Numbered from the stretch's first letter, positions 26,234 through 39,308 are shown. The stretch: DNA of 64,000 bases from Chalciporus piperatus (GCA_038093975.1 JBBPTG010000016.1:235479-299478); one strand, 5' to 3'. Notes: generated by a model not told the origin, from the letters alone. A program made the numbers and translations.

Positions 26234-27985
26234 TCAATCTCCAAGCGCATCAAGCAAATTCTCGGGTTTTGCCTTCTTCCACCTATCCTTACTAACGCGC
26301 ATGATTTCTGGGAACCATTCCTGGAGATTTGCCTCCTTCTCTCTTCCCATCACCATCTCTGCGAGCGCCTTTCCACTCATCCATGCATGGACCATACCTT
26401 CTCCAGAGTATCCCGCTGCGATCCATTCACCAGGAGACACAAATTTGAACGCTTTATTTCCTCTTTCCGTTGAACCCTGAGCTGTCCCAGAGTTGGCAGG
26501 AGGAGCTGAACGCCCAGTAGCTGAAAATGACAGACGTCCGACCCAGGGGAGCAAGTCCGCGGAAATGCCCAATACACCACTCCAGGTGGCCTTCACGCGT
26601 CCTTTGTACCACTGAACGCTTCCTTCTTCTTCCCCAACAGGAGGCTGGCCCTCAAGACCCCAGTTGTCCTCCCCGAAGTACCTTGGTAAGGCGCCACCCA
26701 GGTGTGCGCCAACGCGCCTGCTGTACAGGCTGTCGTCTGTATTCGCAACAGCTCGGTAGCCTTCTTGACCTTCTTGTGCGAACCCGCCTCCAAATATGAA
26801 TTCGCATTCACCGTTCGGAAGCCGCGCGAGGTAATCAAAGCCAACGGGCCTTTCATAGAAGATGAATGACCGCTGCAGTGTTTCCGGCGGAACGGACTGT
26901 CCTGGACGCTAAGGGAATGATTTTGCCTCGCATAGGTTCCAGCAGATGTGAGGTCCAACCGTTGGTTGCATGGATCACATGAGGAGTTCTCAGTCCTTTC
27001 GATGGGGTGACGACGACGTACAACCCTGCTGACTCGGATGGTGAGGGTGCGATAATCGAGATGCAAGGCGTGTTTGTGCACAGGAAGAAGCTACTATTAC
27101 GTTACAATTCAGTCTTTGTCAAGTTGAAGTTCTCAGCAACCCACCTGTCTGAAAACCGTTCCAATAGCTTTGAGAGGACGCCCGTCACGAAGTTGTACGG
27201 ATGCATGGCCCCAGCTCCCGAGGCAATACACCCGACAGCATCAGAGGCAAGCTTATATTTCTATAATTGTTTCGTGACAAGGTCGTTCATTGAGTATGCG
27301 AATCGTACCTGTATTGCTCCTGCAGACTCATAGACGCGATGATGGAAAGTTTCGAAGGCCAGGTCTTGCTGATAACGTTGCACCTTTGCTTTTGCCTTTA
27401 CGAAGAGATCTTGATCGTAAAAGGCGTCGACCGTCTCAACCTCCCGCCATTGAGATTGCTCAAGGACACCCTCCTCCTCTGCAACACGCCTCATCTCCTG
27501 GAGATGGGCAAGACGGAATTTAATCATCTTTTGTGCGATGACATCTCCGTGATCCTTTTGCAATATTGCATAGTCGTGGTATAGAGGTGGAGATATATGA
27601 CCTCCATTCCTATGCGTTGCTTCGATGAATGTCAACACTCTAAGAAACGGTAGACCCACCTGCCCGTGGCGCCCGAACATGCATCCCTGGCCTCAAGCAT
27701 GAGTACCACAGGAGCCTTTCCTTCAGAATGTGCTTTGTCTAGGATTGTCTTTGCCACAGAAGTACCAGTAATTCCCGAGCCAATGATGACCACGTCCGCA
27801 TACGATGGGAGGTCAGAACAATGCTGTGAGATAGGAGAAGGGGGATACATCCAGAAGGAACGCGTTGGGTTATCCACTGGTAACCCAGGTGACAACTCGA
27901 TACGTTGCTTCAGTGACTGGAAAGTGTGTAAGTTGTCGAGAAACTCTGCGAATGCATGTCGGGTGAGCGAGACTGTGTTACCCAT
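26234..27985 (-). CDS. FAD-dependent oxidoreductase (DAO / glycine oxidase-like)
   Basis: The reading starts at the ATG at 27985 (an upstream in-frame GTG is ignored) and ends at 26234. Exon 1 carries the Rossmann FAD-binding motif VVIIGSGITGTS and LEARDACSGATG. The splice at about 27651 to 27609 restores the family GRNGGH motif, followed by ISPPLYHDY. Later exons give HPYNFVTGVLSKLLERF, HVIHATNGW then TSHLLEPMRGKIIP, a Gly-rich GGGFAQEGQEGYRA segment, and the C-terminal GYSGEGMVHAWMSGKAL, which fits the second FAD-contact region. I infer five or six exons. The family oxidises amines or amino acids; the substrate cannot be told. No signal peptide is evident. The 186-base gap to the convergent helicase gene holds only 3' ends. 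Confidence 0.85.
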
Positions 27986-28201
27986 TGCCACGAGTGATCG
28001 TAGTAGGACTACAGAAAGTTGACGGAAAGGGTCAAACCCTTTTTAGGATTTGTTTTAGTCGAGAGATGATTAGCACAGCCACCCAGAGCTGAGATGGATG
28101 ATCCGATGAACACGAGTCGGACACGCTCCATCGATGGTATGTTTGCCTCGAGGGCAGAGGGCAGTCGATTTGTTCGACTTGCTCCTCTACACTGACCGCC
28201 A

Positions 28202-30268
28202 ATGTCATACGCAAACAGAGACAGGGATCAGCTCTCTCACTGGAACCAGAATACAAGCAGACTTCCTTCCAGGGGAGAGTACGAAGAAGACGAGGGGTAC
28301 TATAATCCCTCCTACCCCAGAACCTCGCCACCACCCGTCTCGGGGCAATTTAATGGCTCGGTGAGGAGGCGACAAGCTCCACCACCCCAGGACCACCCTC
28401 AATATTACCCCAGATACGAACGTGATGGCCCGGGATGGGCCGCACCAGGCCCAGAGAACGTACCCTCCTCAGTTCCCAGACGCCAGACTTCCATTTCCAC
28501 TTCCACGAATACGTCAGACTATGGAATACGTTCGCGAAGCCGTCGCAACAGTTCTGCGGCCAAGCTACACGCCCCACCTCTCGCGACAGCTCCTGTCTTG
28601 CAACAACCCAGCCTCGTTGAGCGCGAGGTTTTGGCGCGTCAGCGTCTTCAGAACACGTTTGACACATATGTCCTCAACTCCTTGCCGACTTACCTTCTTC
28701 GCATCAGCGACATGACACTCATCTCTCGGACCGAAATATGGGAGGCGTTGAAGCCACGGATAGAAGGTCTCACCGATGCACATATCGCGAAGTTATTGCT
28801 CGAACAGGATGAAGAGGCCAGAAAGCTCGGGGTCTCGGTTGTAGATCCGGAAGTACAAGCTCCTTTTGTAAGGCACTCTTCGAGTACTTCTTGCAACTTC
28901 TGACGGCGATATTTGAAGAACGACTATGTTCGGTCCATGATTAGCTTCGCCATCTTCTCCCATCGGTGGGGTAGCGGAGAGCCATCGTTCCAAGATTTAC
29001 CCAGTAAGAAGCTTCAAGTCAGCAGAAAGACCGCTCCGTCTGGCCCAGGCTATCAAAAACTAGTCAAGTTCTGCGATAAAGCTCGGATCGATTACGGGAG
29101 CGAGTACGTCTGGACGGACACGTGTTGCATAAACAGAGAGAATAGCGCAGAACTCGAAGAAGCCATTTTGTCGGTGCCTGTTTGGTACTCGGAGGCCAGC
29201 ATCTGCATCGTTCATCTTGGCAATTCGATAACGCTGGAAGATTTCAAGTCGGAACCGTGGTTCACTAGGGGGTGGACCTTGAAGGAACTTCTGCTTTCGC
29301 GCAAGATTCGGTTTTATGGAAGAGATTGGTCCGCGATCTGTCCTGCCACTTCGGAAGGCCGGAAAGACGAACGTACCCCAAAAGATGGTCGCGATGTGGT
29401 GCGGATAAACGACAAAGGCAACGAGTCAGTCATTGCTGCCATCAGCAAGGTCACTGGTATCCCAGAACTCGACATACGAAGCTTCACCCCGAGCTGCACA
29501 AGAATCGCAGAGAAGATGCGATGGGTATCACAGCGCTCCACATCCCGAGTTGAGGACGTCGCGTATTCCCTCCTTGGACTCTTCGACGTCACTATGCCCA
29601 TCACGTATGGCGAAGGTCCGCGAGCGTTCTACAAACTGATGGGAGCAATCGCGGAGCAGTGCACCGAGCCGGACTTCTTCGCATGGGTTGGGAAGCCCTC
29701 GCAGTGGTCGCTAGCCTTGCCCTCCTCGCCACAATGCTACGCACCACATCCATCCCAGGGCGAGTTGAGCATGCCCTCGAGCATGCTCGGCGACTCCTCG
29801 TTCGAGCTGACCAAGCTTGGGCTACGCGCCAGGCTCGTCATGATACCCGTGTACTGCGAACCACTTGATCCAACCGATATCCTCACCGTTCGCTTCCTGA
29901 TCACCCCCGGGCTTGCGATCGCTCAAGAGCCCTTCCAAATCCATGCTCCCCACTCTAGCGTTGTCCCCACCGCGCCAAACGGACGCATGCAGGAGTATGA
30001 TCACGAGTACCCCCGTGAGCCTATGCACAACCGCGATGGCCGTGGCCGCGAGTTCGCTCTTGGTATCGTGGACTACGATGCGCGACCCGGTCCACCCGGC
30101 TACGCCGCAATACACAGTGGGAGACCACATCTCTGTCTTGTACTCGAACGCGACAGACGGGGGAAAGGTTGGATTCGTATAACGCGGCCTGGTGCCGTGA
30201 CTCTGCGGTTTAGGGAAAGCGAGCGGCTACCCATCGAGTCTGTGTGTCTGCTGCACCGGTCACAGTAG
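28202..30268 (+). CDS. HET-domain (heterokaryon incompatibility-like) protein with disordered N-terminus
   Basis: Two exons, 28202-28867 and 28919-30268, join in phase 0 over a 51-base intron and give 671 residues. Residues 1 to about 140 are rich in Arg, Pro, Tyr and Ser and look disordered. A helical segment follows (VEREVLARQRLQNTFDTY). After the intron comes a HET-type domain: FAIFSHRWG, SGEPSFQDL, GYQKLVKFCDKA, YVWTDTCCINR, WYSEASICIVHLG and WFTRGWTLKELLL, then SRVEDVAYSLLGLFDV and MPITYGEGPRAF. HET domains mediate non-self recognition and regulated cell death in filamentous fungi; the partner here is unknown. The C-terminal ~250 residues match no domain I know. It is the only HET gene seen in the window. 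Confidence 0.85.
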
Positions 30269-30890
30269 GATGCGTAAGACCGACGAGTGCGTTGAATAAT
30301 GTAGGTCCAATCACTGGCGAATGGCGCATCGATCTGAACAGATTCTAGTGCCATCCTCCGGCATGCGTTCGTGTTGAAGGTCGAGGATCTGCAATCGGAT
30401 GCTTTTCCACCTGTATTATGAGTTTGATCCTGAAATCCATAGTGAGGATGCTGGGACGTCCATTTTCTCCATTCCGTTCGTTGAACATAAGTGGGGATAG
30501 AGTAAGAAACGCATCTATTCGAGGGAGACTTGAATGGGTTTACGACGTGGTTGCTCGTCAAGATGGCACTTCGGGATGCGATGAACTCGATAGTCATCGT
30601 CATGTGTGCAGATCACTGAGACGCAACGGTGATGCTGGCAGCACCAACACAGGGATGCATTGAAACTGTGTAAACGCTAGTGTCGTTCATGTACGATTTC
30701 AACAGGTTCTCGCATCAAGCCTGATAACATTGTCATATTCTAGTCGTCCCTCAGACGACGTGCATTGAAAAAATCCATATACATTTCGCCGCATAAAAAG
30801 TATTTATAATGCTGAGCTGAACAGACCAGGATCACGGATCTGCAGAATCGATCTATAGACAGATAGACAGGTGTCAAGACGATAATGTTG
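30269..30890. other. Intergenic, convergent gene ends
   Basis: This lies between the HET gene and the APH-like gene, which converge. It may include a last small exon of the latter (about 30853-30832). No other gene is supported. Confidence 0.4.
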
Positions 30891-31827
30891 TCACGAGAAG
30901 CGCACCCTTACCAAGTTCATGATCTCTGACCGCATGCATATTAAAGAATAACTGATCGTCTTTATGAACGGAAGCTGGCCAGGCTTATCGCACGATCCTG
31001 CGATGAACGGTATCCAGCTCGACCACAAATGAGGAGTATCCGGATGGGTCTCAGAAAACAAGGTCATACTTGCTGCCTCAAACCACGCAGGATACCAGCC
31101 TGCGGTTTCCCAGTCAATGACCCATAACTGCCCATCATCACCAAGAATGAGGTTACCTAAGTGCAAAGATAGATGAGTGAAAGCGAGGGGCTACGATAGA
31201 ACGAATATTACCTGGGTGCAAGTCCAGATGAGTGAAAACGAGAGGCATACTGGCATCGAATGGTGCAACACCCAGGCCTTCTTTACGAAAACGCTGTATG
31301 ACCAGGAGACGATTTTGGTACCACCTGGATAGCTCACGGTAGGAGGAGAAGGGTCCGGAGCCGGAATCGTTGAACAGACGTCCATTGCACTCTTGCGGTA
31401 AACCATTTGGATTCGGTGGCCCTGGAAAAGGAGGAGCACCGACATGATCTGCCAAATGTCGCAGTTGATGGATGTAGTAGCGCAGCGTGAGGAAGACGCG
31501 AAATCGAGACCACCAGCCAAGTGACGGCCATGCCTCACGTAGAGCGCCACCAGGTATAAACTGTTGGAGCAAGTAGGCTCCCGGACCACAGAGACGCTTA
31601 GAAAGCCGGTGGCATTTGGGAATAGGAATGCAGGTTGAGGTGCGAACGAATTCTGTGGTATCAAGCTCGCGCTCTGCCTGCGGAAGGCTTATCAATAGCT
31701 TTGCAACAGTGTCTGAGGCAATCTTTGCGACGCCTCCTTGGTCATACACGCCTTCGGAAATAAGGAAGGCATTGGCATCAACTTTCGGGGAAGATACAAC
31801 TAGCGCGTAGATCTCTTGGTCGCTCAT
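30891..31827 (-). CDS. Aminoglycoside phosphotransferase (APH)-family kinase
   Basis: Exon 1 runs from the ATG at 31827 to 31212, and exon 2 begins at 31156. The join rebuilds the catalytic loop as HLDLHPGN, followed by the metal-binding segment WVIDWETAGWYP. Upstream parts include YLLQQFIPGG and SYRELSRWYQNRL. This is the APH/choline-kinase-like fold common in fungal genomes, where substrates are mostly unknown; it should not be read as antibiotic resistance. The end is uncertain: the frame stops at 30891, but a good donor near 30905 could splice to a short last exon ending at 30832. At about 300 residues the protein is slightly short for the family, so an N-terminal exon upstream is possible. 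Confidence 0.75.
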
Positions 31828-32742
31828 GGCAGACACATTGGATGATGGTGCCTGCAACCGTTCAATCTTGGTCAGGAGAGTTTGGAACGAACGTCGACTA
31901 ATTAGAAACCCACCAGATGGTTTCCCTGCTTCTTGCAAAGTAGTATAGGACGAAGAAGAACATAAAGAAAGTCCACCAATGCCATCGTATACATTGTGGG
32001 TTAACTTGAGGCGCAATTCGCCCGGTTATGCAGCCTTCCCACGAATTAATACAAACCATGTCCCTTCGGTCCAGGAAAAACTTTCGGAAAATATTGGAGG
32101 GTGAATGACTGTCTTCATCCCGACTCTTGGGTGTGCCTAGGAGAGACTACAGTGGTTCTTGCCCAGGAGTAGGCAACAACTGTCGCAAAGTTGGCATCAA
32201 TGTGGGGAACTCGAGCCCGTGTTCCGTCTGATCATCACAACTTCCTTGGATCTCTACTCTCGAGTGTCTCAAGTAGACGGCGAGACTGGGTGAAGAATAT
32301 ATTTCTTGAAGTCCTCGTACTGCGCAGTCGAGACAGGTGGAGGGATCGCAAGTGAGGCAGGGTCAGGATTATTGAACGGAGGGCCGTGTCGGAAATTTCT
32401 GTACCTGAGTTCCAAGATTGCCAAATTGGGAGCTTCTTCTGAATTATTGCATCCGTAATCCAATTAACTTGGAATATAAGCAAGGATATGTCACGAGGCT
32501 TCCAATTTGGCTCGCGTAACATAAGCGACTCGGGATCTTCCAAGAGTCCTGAAATAGGAGCCAGATCATTTCAAGCGACTGCTGATAGAGTTCCGAGAGG
32601 CTGAGCCGAGATAGCCATATGCGTCGTCGAAAAGCCCACGCACTGTCCTCAAGGCCAACCTTTCTATAACCTCTAAGCCACTCAACGCTGGCTTATACCC
32701 TCCTCCCTGTACTCCCTGTAACTGCCTGTCCCATAGTATTCA
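31828..32742. other. Mostly non-coding; possible gene relic on minus strand
   Basis: A minus-strand frame at 32543-32235 encodes repeated Leu-rich pieces (LPHLRSLHLSRLRS), which could be the tail of an F-box/LRR-like gene, but no start or domain core was found. The rest is without recognisable features up to the Plavaka start. Confidence 0.3.
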
Positions 32743-35700
32743 ATGCCCCCCTCAAAATCGAAAGGGCGTACGTACATAGTGTCAACCACCGATGATACCA
32801 AGGTCGAGTGCCAACATTGTGGTCAGCCATTCTCGAAACGCGGAATCAAGTCGCATCAGGATAGTTGTTCGCGAAGGCGAGAACAGAAAAGGCGCGATGC
32901 AGAGTATGCGGATCTAGCAGCCCAGGCCATCGAGGCTGAACGAAAAGGTGTGTATTCACATCAATATTAAAGTTTGGCTTGAAAATTTTCCTCCAACAAT
33001 TAACCTCTGCTCATAGAACGTCGCAAGGAGAAAAAGCGGCTTCGAAAGGAGCGGGGGGCTGCTACCAATGTTCCTGCGCCCGTCCCTCCGACTCTCTCAT
33101 CCGCTTTGGCGCATGCCGATTCAGATGTCAATGACGCGTTTGATGCCGGATTTGAGGACCATGATCACGCCATGAGTGCGGGGGAAGCTTCTCGTCGTAA
33201 GTAGGTTTTGTGTCCTTTGACGAAGCTTACATTCTATAAAAATAGGGTCAAGTAGAGCTTCAGATGCTTCAATGGCGAGTGTTCCTAGACCCCATGCTGA
33301 CGAGCCCGAGATCCCTGCCGCATCAGCATTTATTCCTCCCGATTCGTTTCAGACAGAATATCATCCGAAGAGTGGCCGGCCAACTGTCGTTGATCGGTTC
33401 TCTGCTTTCACTCGCACTGCCTCCCATCCCCCCTTCGTGGATGAAGAACCTTGGTGTCCGTTCCAGTCTGAAACTGACTTCGAATTTGCGGAGCTCGCCC
33501 ACCAAGCTGCTCTCAACAAGGAGCAAACAGAGGCCTTATTGAGCATCATTTGGAAGATCTCGTCGGCCGGTGCCAAATTTACCTTCAAGACTTACGCTGA
33601 CGTACGTGCGGCCTGGCAGAGCGCTGCTGAACAGCTAACACCTGTGAGTATTGATTCTTTACATGAAACTTTTTCCGTGTACTAATTCACTAAGGTACCT
33701 ACCTGCCTGTAGTTCGAACATCACACTATTCCTATTCGTTACAAGAAGCAAAACCTCGAGTTCGATATGTACACAAGGCCGCTGTGGGATTGGGCCTTGG
33801 ATCTCCTCACCGACCCACTTCTGGCTCCCCATTTCGTTTGGGATGCCCAGCGTTTGTACAAGCATAACGGCGCTCGCTACGAGCGATTCATTGATGAACC
33901 TTGGACAGCCGATCGTTGGTGGAGAATCCAAGTATGCTCCGAGCATTATTCGTTCATATATTGTATTGATATTTATGTGTCATAGTCTGCATTACCTGTC
34001 AATAATGGAGTCCCTTTTGCATTTATCTTGTATGCCGACAAGACACGGCTATCATCATTTGGCACTGTCAAAGCGTACCCAGTCATCGCTCGATGTGGGA
34101 ATCTACCGGTTGAGCTGAGGAACGGAAAGGGTCTTGGTGGTGGGCGCTTGGTTGGGTGGCTGCCGATCGTATGTTTCAAATTATGCATAGTCTTTTCCTA
34201 ACGTTAAGTAATACTGATTGGCTTCCGAGGTCCCTGAAGACTCGGAGGAAGATGGCAAGCTATCGTATGTCAACCTCAAACGTGTTGTCTGGCATGAATC
34301 GTTCCGCAAGTTGCTGGAGACCATTGCTCTCCTCTCAAAGGCAGGATTCGCACACAAATGCTTCGATGACATTTTACGGATATTATATCCCATCATCTTG
34401 ATTTTGTCCGGCGATTACGAAGAACAGTAAGCTCATCTGTCACTGTGAAACATATTTCTCTCATGCTTTGACAGGTGTGTGATGGCGCTCATCCGGGGCA
34501 TCAGGTCGCATTGCCCTTGTCCCATTTGTCTCGTTCCCTCGGAAAATCTTACTGACCATTCAACAGACCATCCTCGTCGAACTGTCCTGGACGCCAAAGC
34601 TCGCCTTGAGCTGTATAGGCAAAACCATGCTGCGGGAGAGAAGGTATTGAAGGACCAGAGCCTGAGGCCGGTTGAGGTGAGACATTAATATTACTAGTAG
34701 TAATACCCTCGTTTCATTGATCGTCCACATTACTACCATCAGAACGCCTTCTGGAAAGTCGAACACTCTGAACCTCAGGACACTCTGTCTTTCGACTCGC
34801 TACATGCAGATGATCTCGGCTTATGGGGCAATCACCTATTCGGTAGGCTGAAGGATCATCTAGCGGCCCTCGGTCGGGAGGCCACGAAAACGGTCGACAC
34901 ACAGTGAGCAAAACCTCCTTCTATTGTCCTGCCAAACTCACTCTGTTTGCATTTACGGGCACGATGCGTTTCCTCGATGGCGCAACTTGAGCCACTTCCG
35001 CAGCGTAACAAATGTTTCATTCAGCGACGGAAACAAGTTTCAGGATATCGCGAAGGTACGTGAGGAAAATGTCTTTCCACTACCTCAGACTACTCACATC
35101 TCGGACGCTTGTCACGCAGCAAATTCTCTATACGACTCAGAATGTCCTCACACGCCATGCTGATGAAGCTGGCTATGCGCTTCTCCAGTGTATAGCCAGC
35201 TACCTTCGATATCACCACTACATCTTGCTCGACGTACACACAGAACAGACCCTCGAGGAGGGTGAAGCCGAGCTCCTTGTTTTTCAAGAGTTCCTCGATG
35301 TAAGTCAGTTCATTATTTGCCTTAGGCAACTACTAATTCGCCTCGCAGACGTACATCGGTATGACTTGGGGGTCGAAAAATTGGAACTTCCCCAAGGCGC
35401 ATTCTGCGAAACACGCGTTTCACGATATCAGGGAAAAGGGCGCATCCCGTAACTTCTCCACCCGTCCGAACGAGTCCGAACATGGCCCTATCAAGCGTTA
35501 CTACTTGAATCAAACAAACGGAAAAGATATTGCTGACCAAGTATTCTAATTTACATACCTCCAGCTCAGCTATCCTAACCTTCAACTCCTTCAGATCCTC
35601 AAACTCGATCATAAGACATTTATTTCCCAGATGATCCGGGGCCGAATATCCGAACTACGCACGCAACGCCGGGATGCTCTATTCTCTCAACTCGAACAAG

Positions 35701-36434
35701 AGGAGTTTGAAGATGACTCGTCGGTGGAGCATCCCGCATCGGCGAACGTATTCGGTATCCACCTTCATGTTGGCGCTCCTCAAGTTCCCACCACGTTCGA
35801 GGCAGTAGAGGCTGCACACCTCGCTGATCGAGCCTTCCGGAACTTCCGTCGCAAGTTCACGACATTCATCAACGACCTCTTTATTGCTCAAGGAATTCCA
35901 CTTCCCGGGCCGATACAACCTACAGCCCACGATAAGGTATGTCATACATTTGATTGATAACTGACTGACTGACCTCGGGCTGTGCAGGTACAGGAACATC
36001 GCTACCTCAAGGTTCACTACGAGTCAATGGTAGACTGGAAGCTCACGGCTGACTATCTAAGATGTAATCCGAGTTTTCATGGTCATGAACGGCGCGATTG
36101 CGCCTTGGTACGCACCCTAGATGAGGACCAGGGCGAGAAGATTATCATTGTCCAGCTCCTTTTCATATTCAAGTACACTGTCGCTGGTCGCACCCTCGAC
36201 CTCGCGCTCGTTCAACCCATGGACGCTCCAACTGGTCCATCACGATCCATAGATCGTGATCTACGTCTGAGACGTTTCCGTTCCCGCCCGCGCTCCTCCG
36301 CAGAGTTTATCTCCCTCCAGTCCATTATCCGTGGGGCGTTGCTAGTCCCTGACTTTTCTCATCGCGGTGATTTCTTCCTTGTCGATTACATTGACGGAGA
36401 TATGTTTATCCGTGCCCAGCGATGTGCGCTGTAG
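32743..36434 (+). CDS. Plavaka-type DNA transposase
   Basis: A multi-exon gene starting MPPSKSKGRTYIV with a C2H2-like finger (ECQHCGQPFSKRGIKSHQ). The body matches the Plavaka transposases of agaricomycetes, related to the CACTA superfamily: DEEPWCPFQSETDFEFAEL, RPLWDWALDLLTDPLLAPHF, WDAQRLYKHNGARYERF, EPWTADRWW, FILYADKTRLSSFGT, GGGRLVGWLPIVPEDSEED, LKRVVWHESFRKLLE, CPCPICLVP and the C-terminal SKNWNFPKAHSAKHAFHDIREKG broken by an intron before TYIGMTWG. I infer about ten short introns. One weak spot is near 34960: the frame resuming at DAFPRWRNLSHF lacks an AG acceptor (reads gggcacgatgcg), so the copy may be slightly damaged. It likely forms one element with the gene at 37291-39308. Confidence 0.85.
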
Positions 36435-37290
36435 ATAACATTTCGCTTCATTATTTTCCTGTTTTCCCCGACGTAAATTAGCATGTGTCTTTGTTACAGT
36501 TACTTTCAATACTAATAGTCTGGTCCTGGGTTCAGAGATCACATCCAGGCCTGGCACCTAATTATATGTAAAGTTTACTCTTCCATGAGCATTCCGCCGC
36601 CTCATGCATCATTACCAGCCCGCTGGAGTTAATCTCGTTGCGGTCGCCCTTGATATTCGCTACAGCCCCTTCACATCTGAATCGACATCGTGCTTGATCG
36701 CCACCGCATTGTTGATGCGTATGCATCATGACATCAAGCCTGACAACTTCTTACGCCAGATTTGAATCAGCACCAGTGTATTTCACGACCGGCGCTATCC
36801 GCACCTCTTCATTTAAGTTGCTGCTAGTACTTCAAAGTATTTGATGCACGTTCCAGCGAACCTCACGTTATTGTTAGCGACAGCGCCTCGACCATGCTTG
36901 CCTGTCGATGCAATATTACCTGGTGAGTCGATTCTCATCTTTCATGAACCCTGAAAACTCCCTTCGTTCTGATACAGCCCAGTATTGAATTCCAGGTCAA
37001 GCGGACTCCGGCCGCGTGCATCATGACACAGTGACAACGTCTTATGCCAGGTCCAAATCAGCGCCGCTACATTTCACGACCGCCGCCGCATCCATGCCCC
37101 CTCATTAACCTTACATGCATTCGTAATTGGTAAGTCCTTGATTATCTACCAGCAATTCACAGCTCCTGATTACAGATTTCCGGGCGCTGCACGAGGCTCG
37201 ACGACGTGGTGCTGACCTCCATCTGGTAAGCTCCCAGGACCGAATAGCAGGTACTACGCATTCATCGCGTCAACAGATATAAAAGACTCC
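36435..37290. repeat. Spacer with a diverged ~90-bp direct duplication
   Basis: The blocks at about 36722-36815 and 37017-37107 share gcatcatgaca, a gacaac-cttcttacgccag-like stretch and atttcacgaccg at similar spacing, with many differences. The interval separates the transposase from its companion gene and may hold that gene's promoter or untranslated leader. Confidence 0.55.
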
Positions 37291-39308
37291 ATGACCCTCC
37301 CACAGAGCCGCACCCCTCTCAGGAGTCCTACAGTTCCCTTCCATCATCTCGATTCAGAGCTCTCTCTGCCCGCTATGCCGCTTCGCCGCCCACAGTCTCG
37401 AGAGGACTTCACCAACGACCTTGTAGCTGCTGATGCCAGCGAAAATAATTCTCAAACCTCAGAAGACTCTGACTCTGGATCGGATTCTGAATCGGATTCT
37501 GATACAGACCTCAGAGCGATCCAGGGAGTGCTTGCAGCCGCCTCTGAATTGGCTGCGAGAGGACCCACACTCACGGAGCTCCAAGAGGTAAATTTCATCT
37601 ACCCTACGAAGAGTTATACTGACACATATTTCTTTTAGATGCTCGGGCGGACTCAGGGCGTTCTCGTCGATCTGCGTGGGAAGTACCGAGTTATCCATAA
37701 GCGCAACAAGCTACTGGAAGGCCAAAAGCCCAAGGGAAAGAAGTGTCGCAACATGACAGACAAAGAGCTCGCCCTCGCCCTCAAGGCAGACAGTGTTCGG
37801 TTTTACGGTCGCAAGTACTCTGTGACGCATTGCCTATGGATCAACAGCGGAATCTTTCCCCTATCCGAAAACCCCTGCATCGACCTCAATGGTGACGAGC
37901 GTTGGTTGTCGCCGCATTCTATGGAGGCTGGTGTGAAGACCGAGCTGTTCGCTTTCGTCCCTCGCACAGACCGGACATTGATGGCTCACAAGAACTTCGG
38001 AGGTGATGTGAGTATTTCACTTAATGTTCTGCTCAGATGATTTCTCACGATATTTTACCAGTTCTCCAAAGGTGTTGGCAGTGTCCGTTCCGAGATGGTC
38101 TCCGACATTAAGATAAGCGCTGGAGCCATCTTTGGTCTTCCCTCCGAGTTCTTCGTTCGCGACTTCCCCCGAGAATCTCAGGCTCAGTGCCGTGCGCTGC
38201 TCGTTAACCCACACGGCCAATACACGAAGTTTGCACCGGTACTATTCCCCGATCCCAACAATTTGCATCCGACGACGTTCCTCAAATCTGCAACGCTCGT
38301 CAAGGTAAGTCCCCTCTTCAAACGAGCTCTGATGATATGCTTATCATCCTCTTCTCTCAGATCCTGAAGGTAGCACTGTTTGGCAAATCATCCCTTGCTC
38401 AAAGCCACGCACCCGGCCCGAAGACTAAGGGCAAGATATGGGAGTTGCGCCATACCACTGCTGGGATGATTGCCGCTGCCGCCGTCGTGGTGCGTTATTT
38501 TGAACTGATCCTCGTTACATGTTTGACCAACAGAGCTCTGTGGTAGGGTATCTTTATACTGTCTGGCGACAAAGAGCTGCTGGCGAAGAACGGAGAGAAA
38601 TCTGGCATTCCATACCTTCAATATCACAACTTCTATCGTCAACGCCTGCTCTCCAGCACTTCCTGGGCCCGAGATACACTCCGTTTCTTTAATAACAGCC
38701 TATTTTCCGACAGCTCCTCCGATGGTGCCGGCTCGTCTGCCGGCCAGCCAACACAGCCCAATGACTGGGAAGAAGAATTCGAGCGTGCGATGCTCGAAGG
38801 CAGCTCAGTCTTAGCGACGGCAGCCTCCACTGCTGGTGTCCAAGGGCCTGCCCAAGCTGGACCAACTTCTATTTCGGCTGCCATGCAAGACCTTTCCTTA
38901 GAGAATACTGGCCGCGCTCCTGTACCCGTTCCTGCTGCCATTCCCGTCTTTACCGCTGCAGCTCCCGTTCCTGCCGTTGTTCCTGCTGTTCAAGTTGTTC
39001 CTGCTCCCGTTTCCGCCCCCGTCCCCATTTCCGCCCCCGTTCCTGCTGTTGTTCCTGGTAACCAAATCTTTCCCGCGTTACAGCGTGCCCCTGTAGCTCC
39101 TGCATCGATCTCAGCCCCAGCCCCATTTGTTGTTCCGGTTCCCATCCCTGACGGCAACGAACTGGGTGCTGCTGCTGACCCGCCACCCCAGACGAAAACT
39201 AAATCAAAGCCCAAACGCAACAAGGCGAACGCTGCGGCTGCTGAGGTAGCGGTACCAGTCGAGGAGGACAGGGGTCGTAAGACTCGTAGCAAGAGGGGTC
39301 CTAAGTAA
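37291..39308 (+). CDS. Companion protein of the Plavaka element (DUF6698-like pattern)
   Basis: Five exons fit clean splice sites: 37291-37587, 37639-38007, 38062-38304, 38361-38489 and 38547-39308, about 600 residues. The N-terminus is acidic and Ser-rich (DSDSGSDSESDSDTDL). The core has FALV-type helices and the string FGKSSLAQSHAPGPKTKG, then WELRHTTAGMIAAAAVV and FILSGDKELL, then YLQYHNFYRQRLL. From memory this resembles DUF6698, a domain of unknown function in agaricomycetes. The C-terminus is a Pro/Val/Ala repeat (VPAPVSAPVPIS) and a lysine-rich tail (KTRSKRGPK). It sits 856 bases downstream of the transposase in the same orientation, so I infer it travels with the element. Confidence 0.7.

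Noticed and set aside
30891..31827. Antibiotic-resistance gene
   Set aside because: The APH fold is widespread in fungal genomes for other small substrates, and nothing nearby suggests resistance or bacterial origin.
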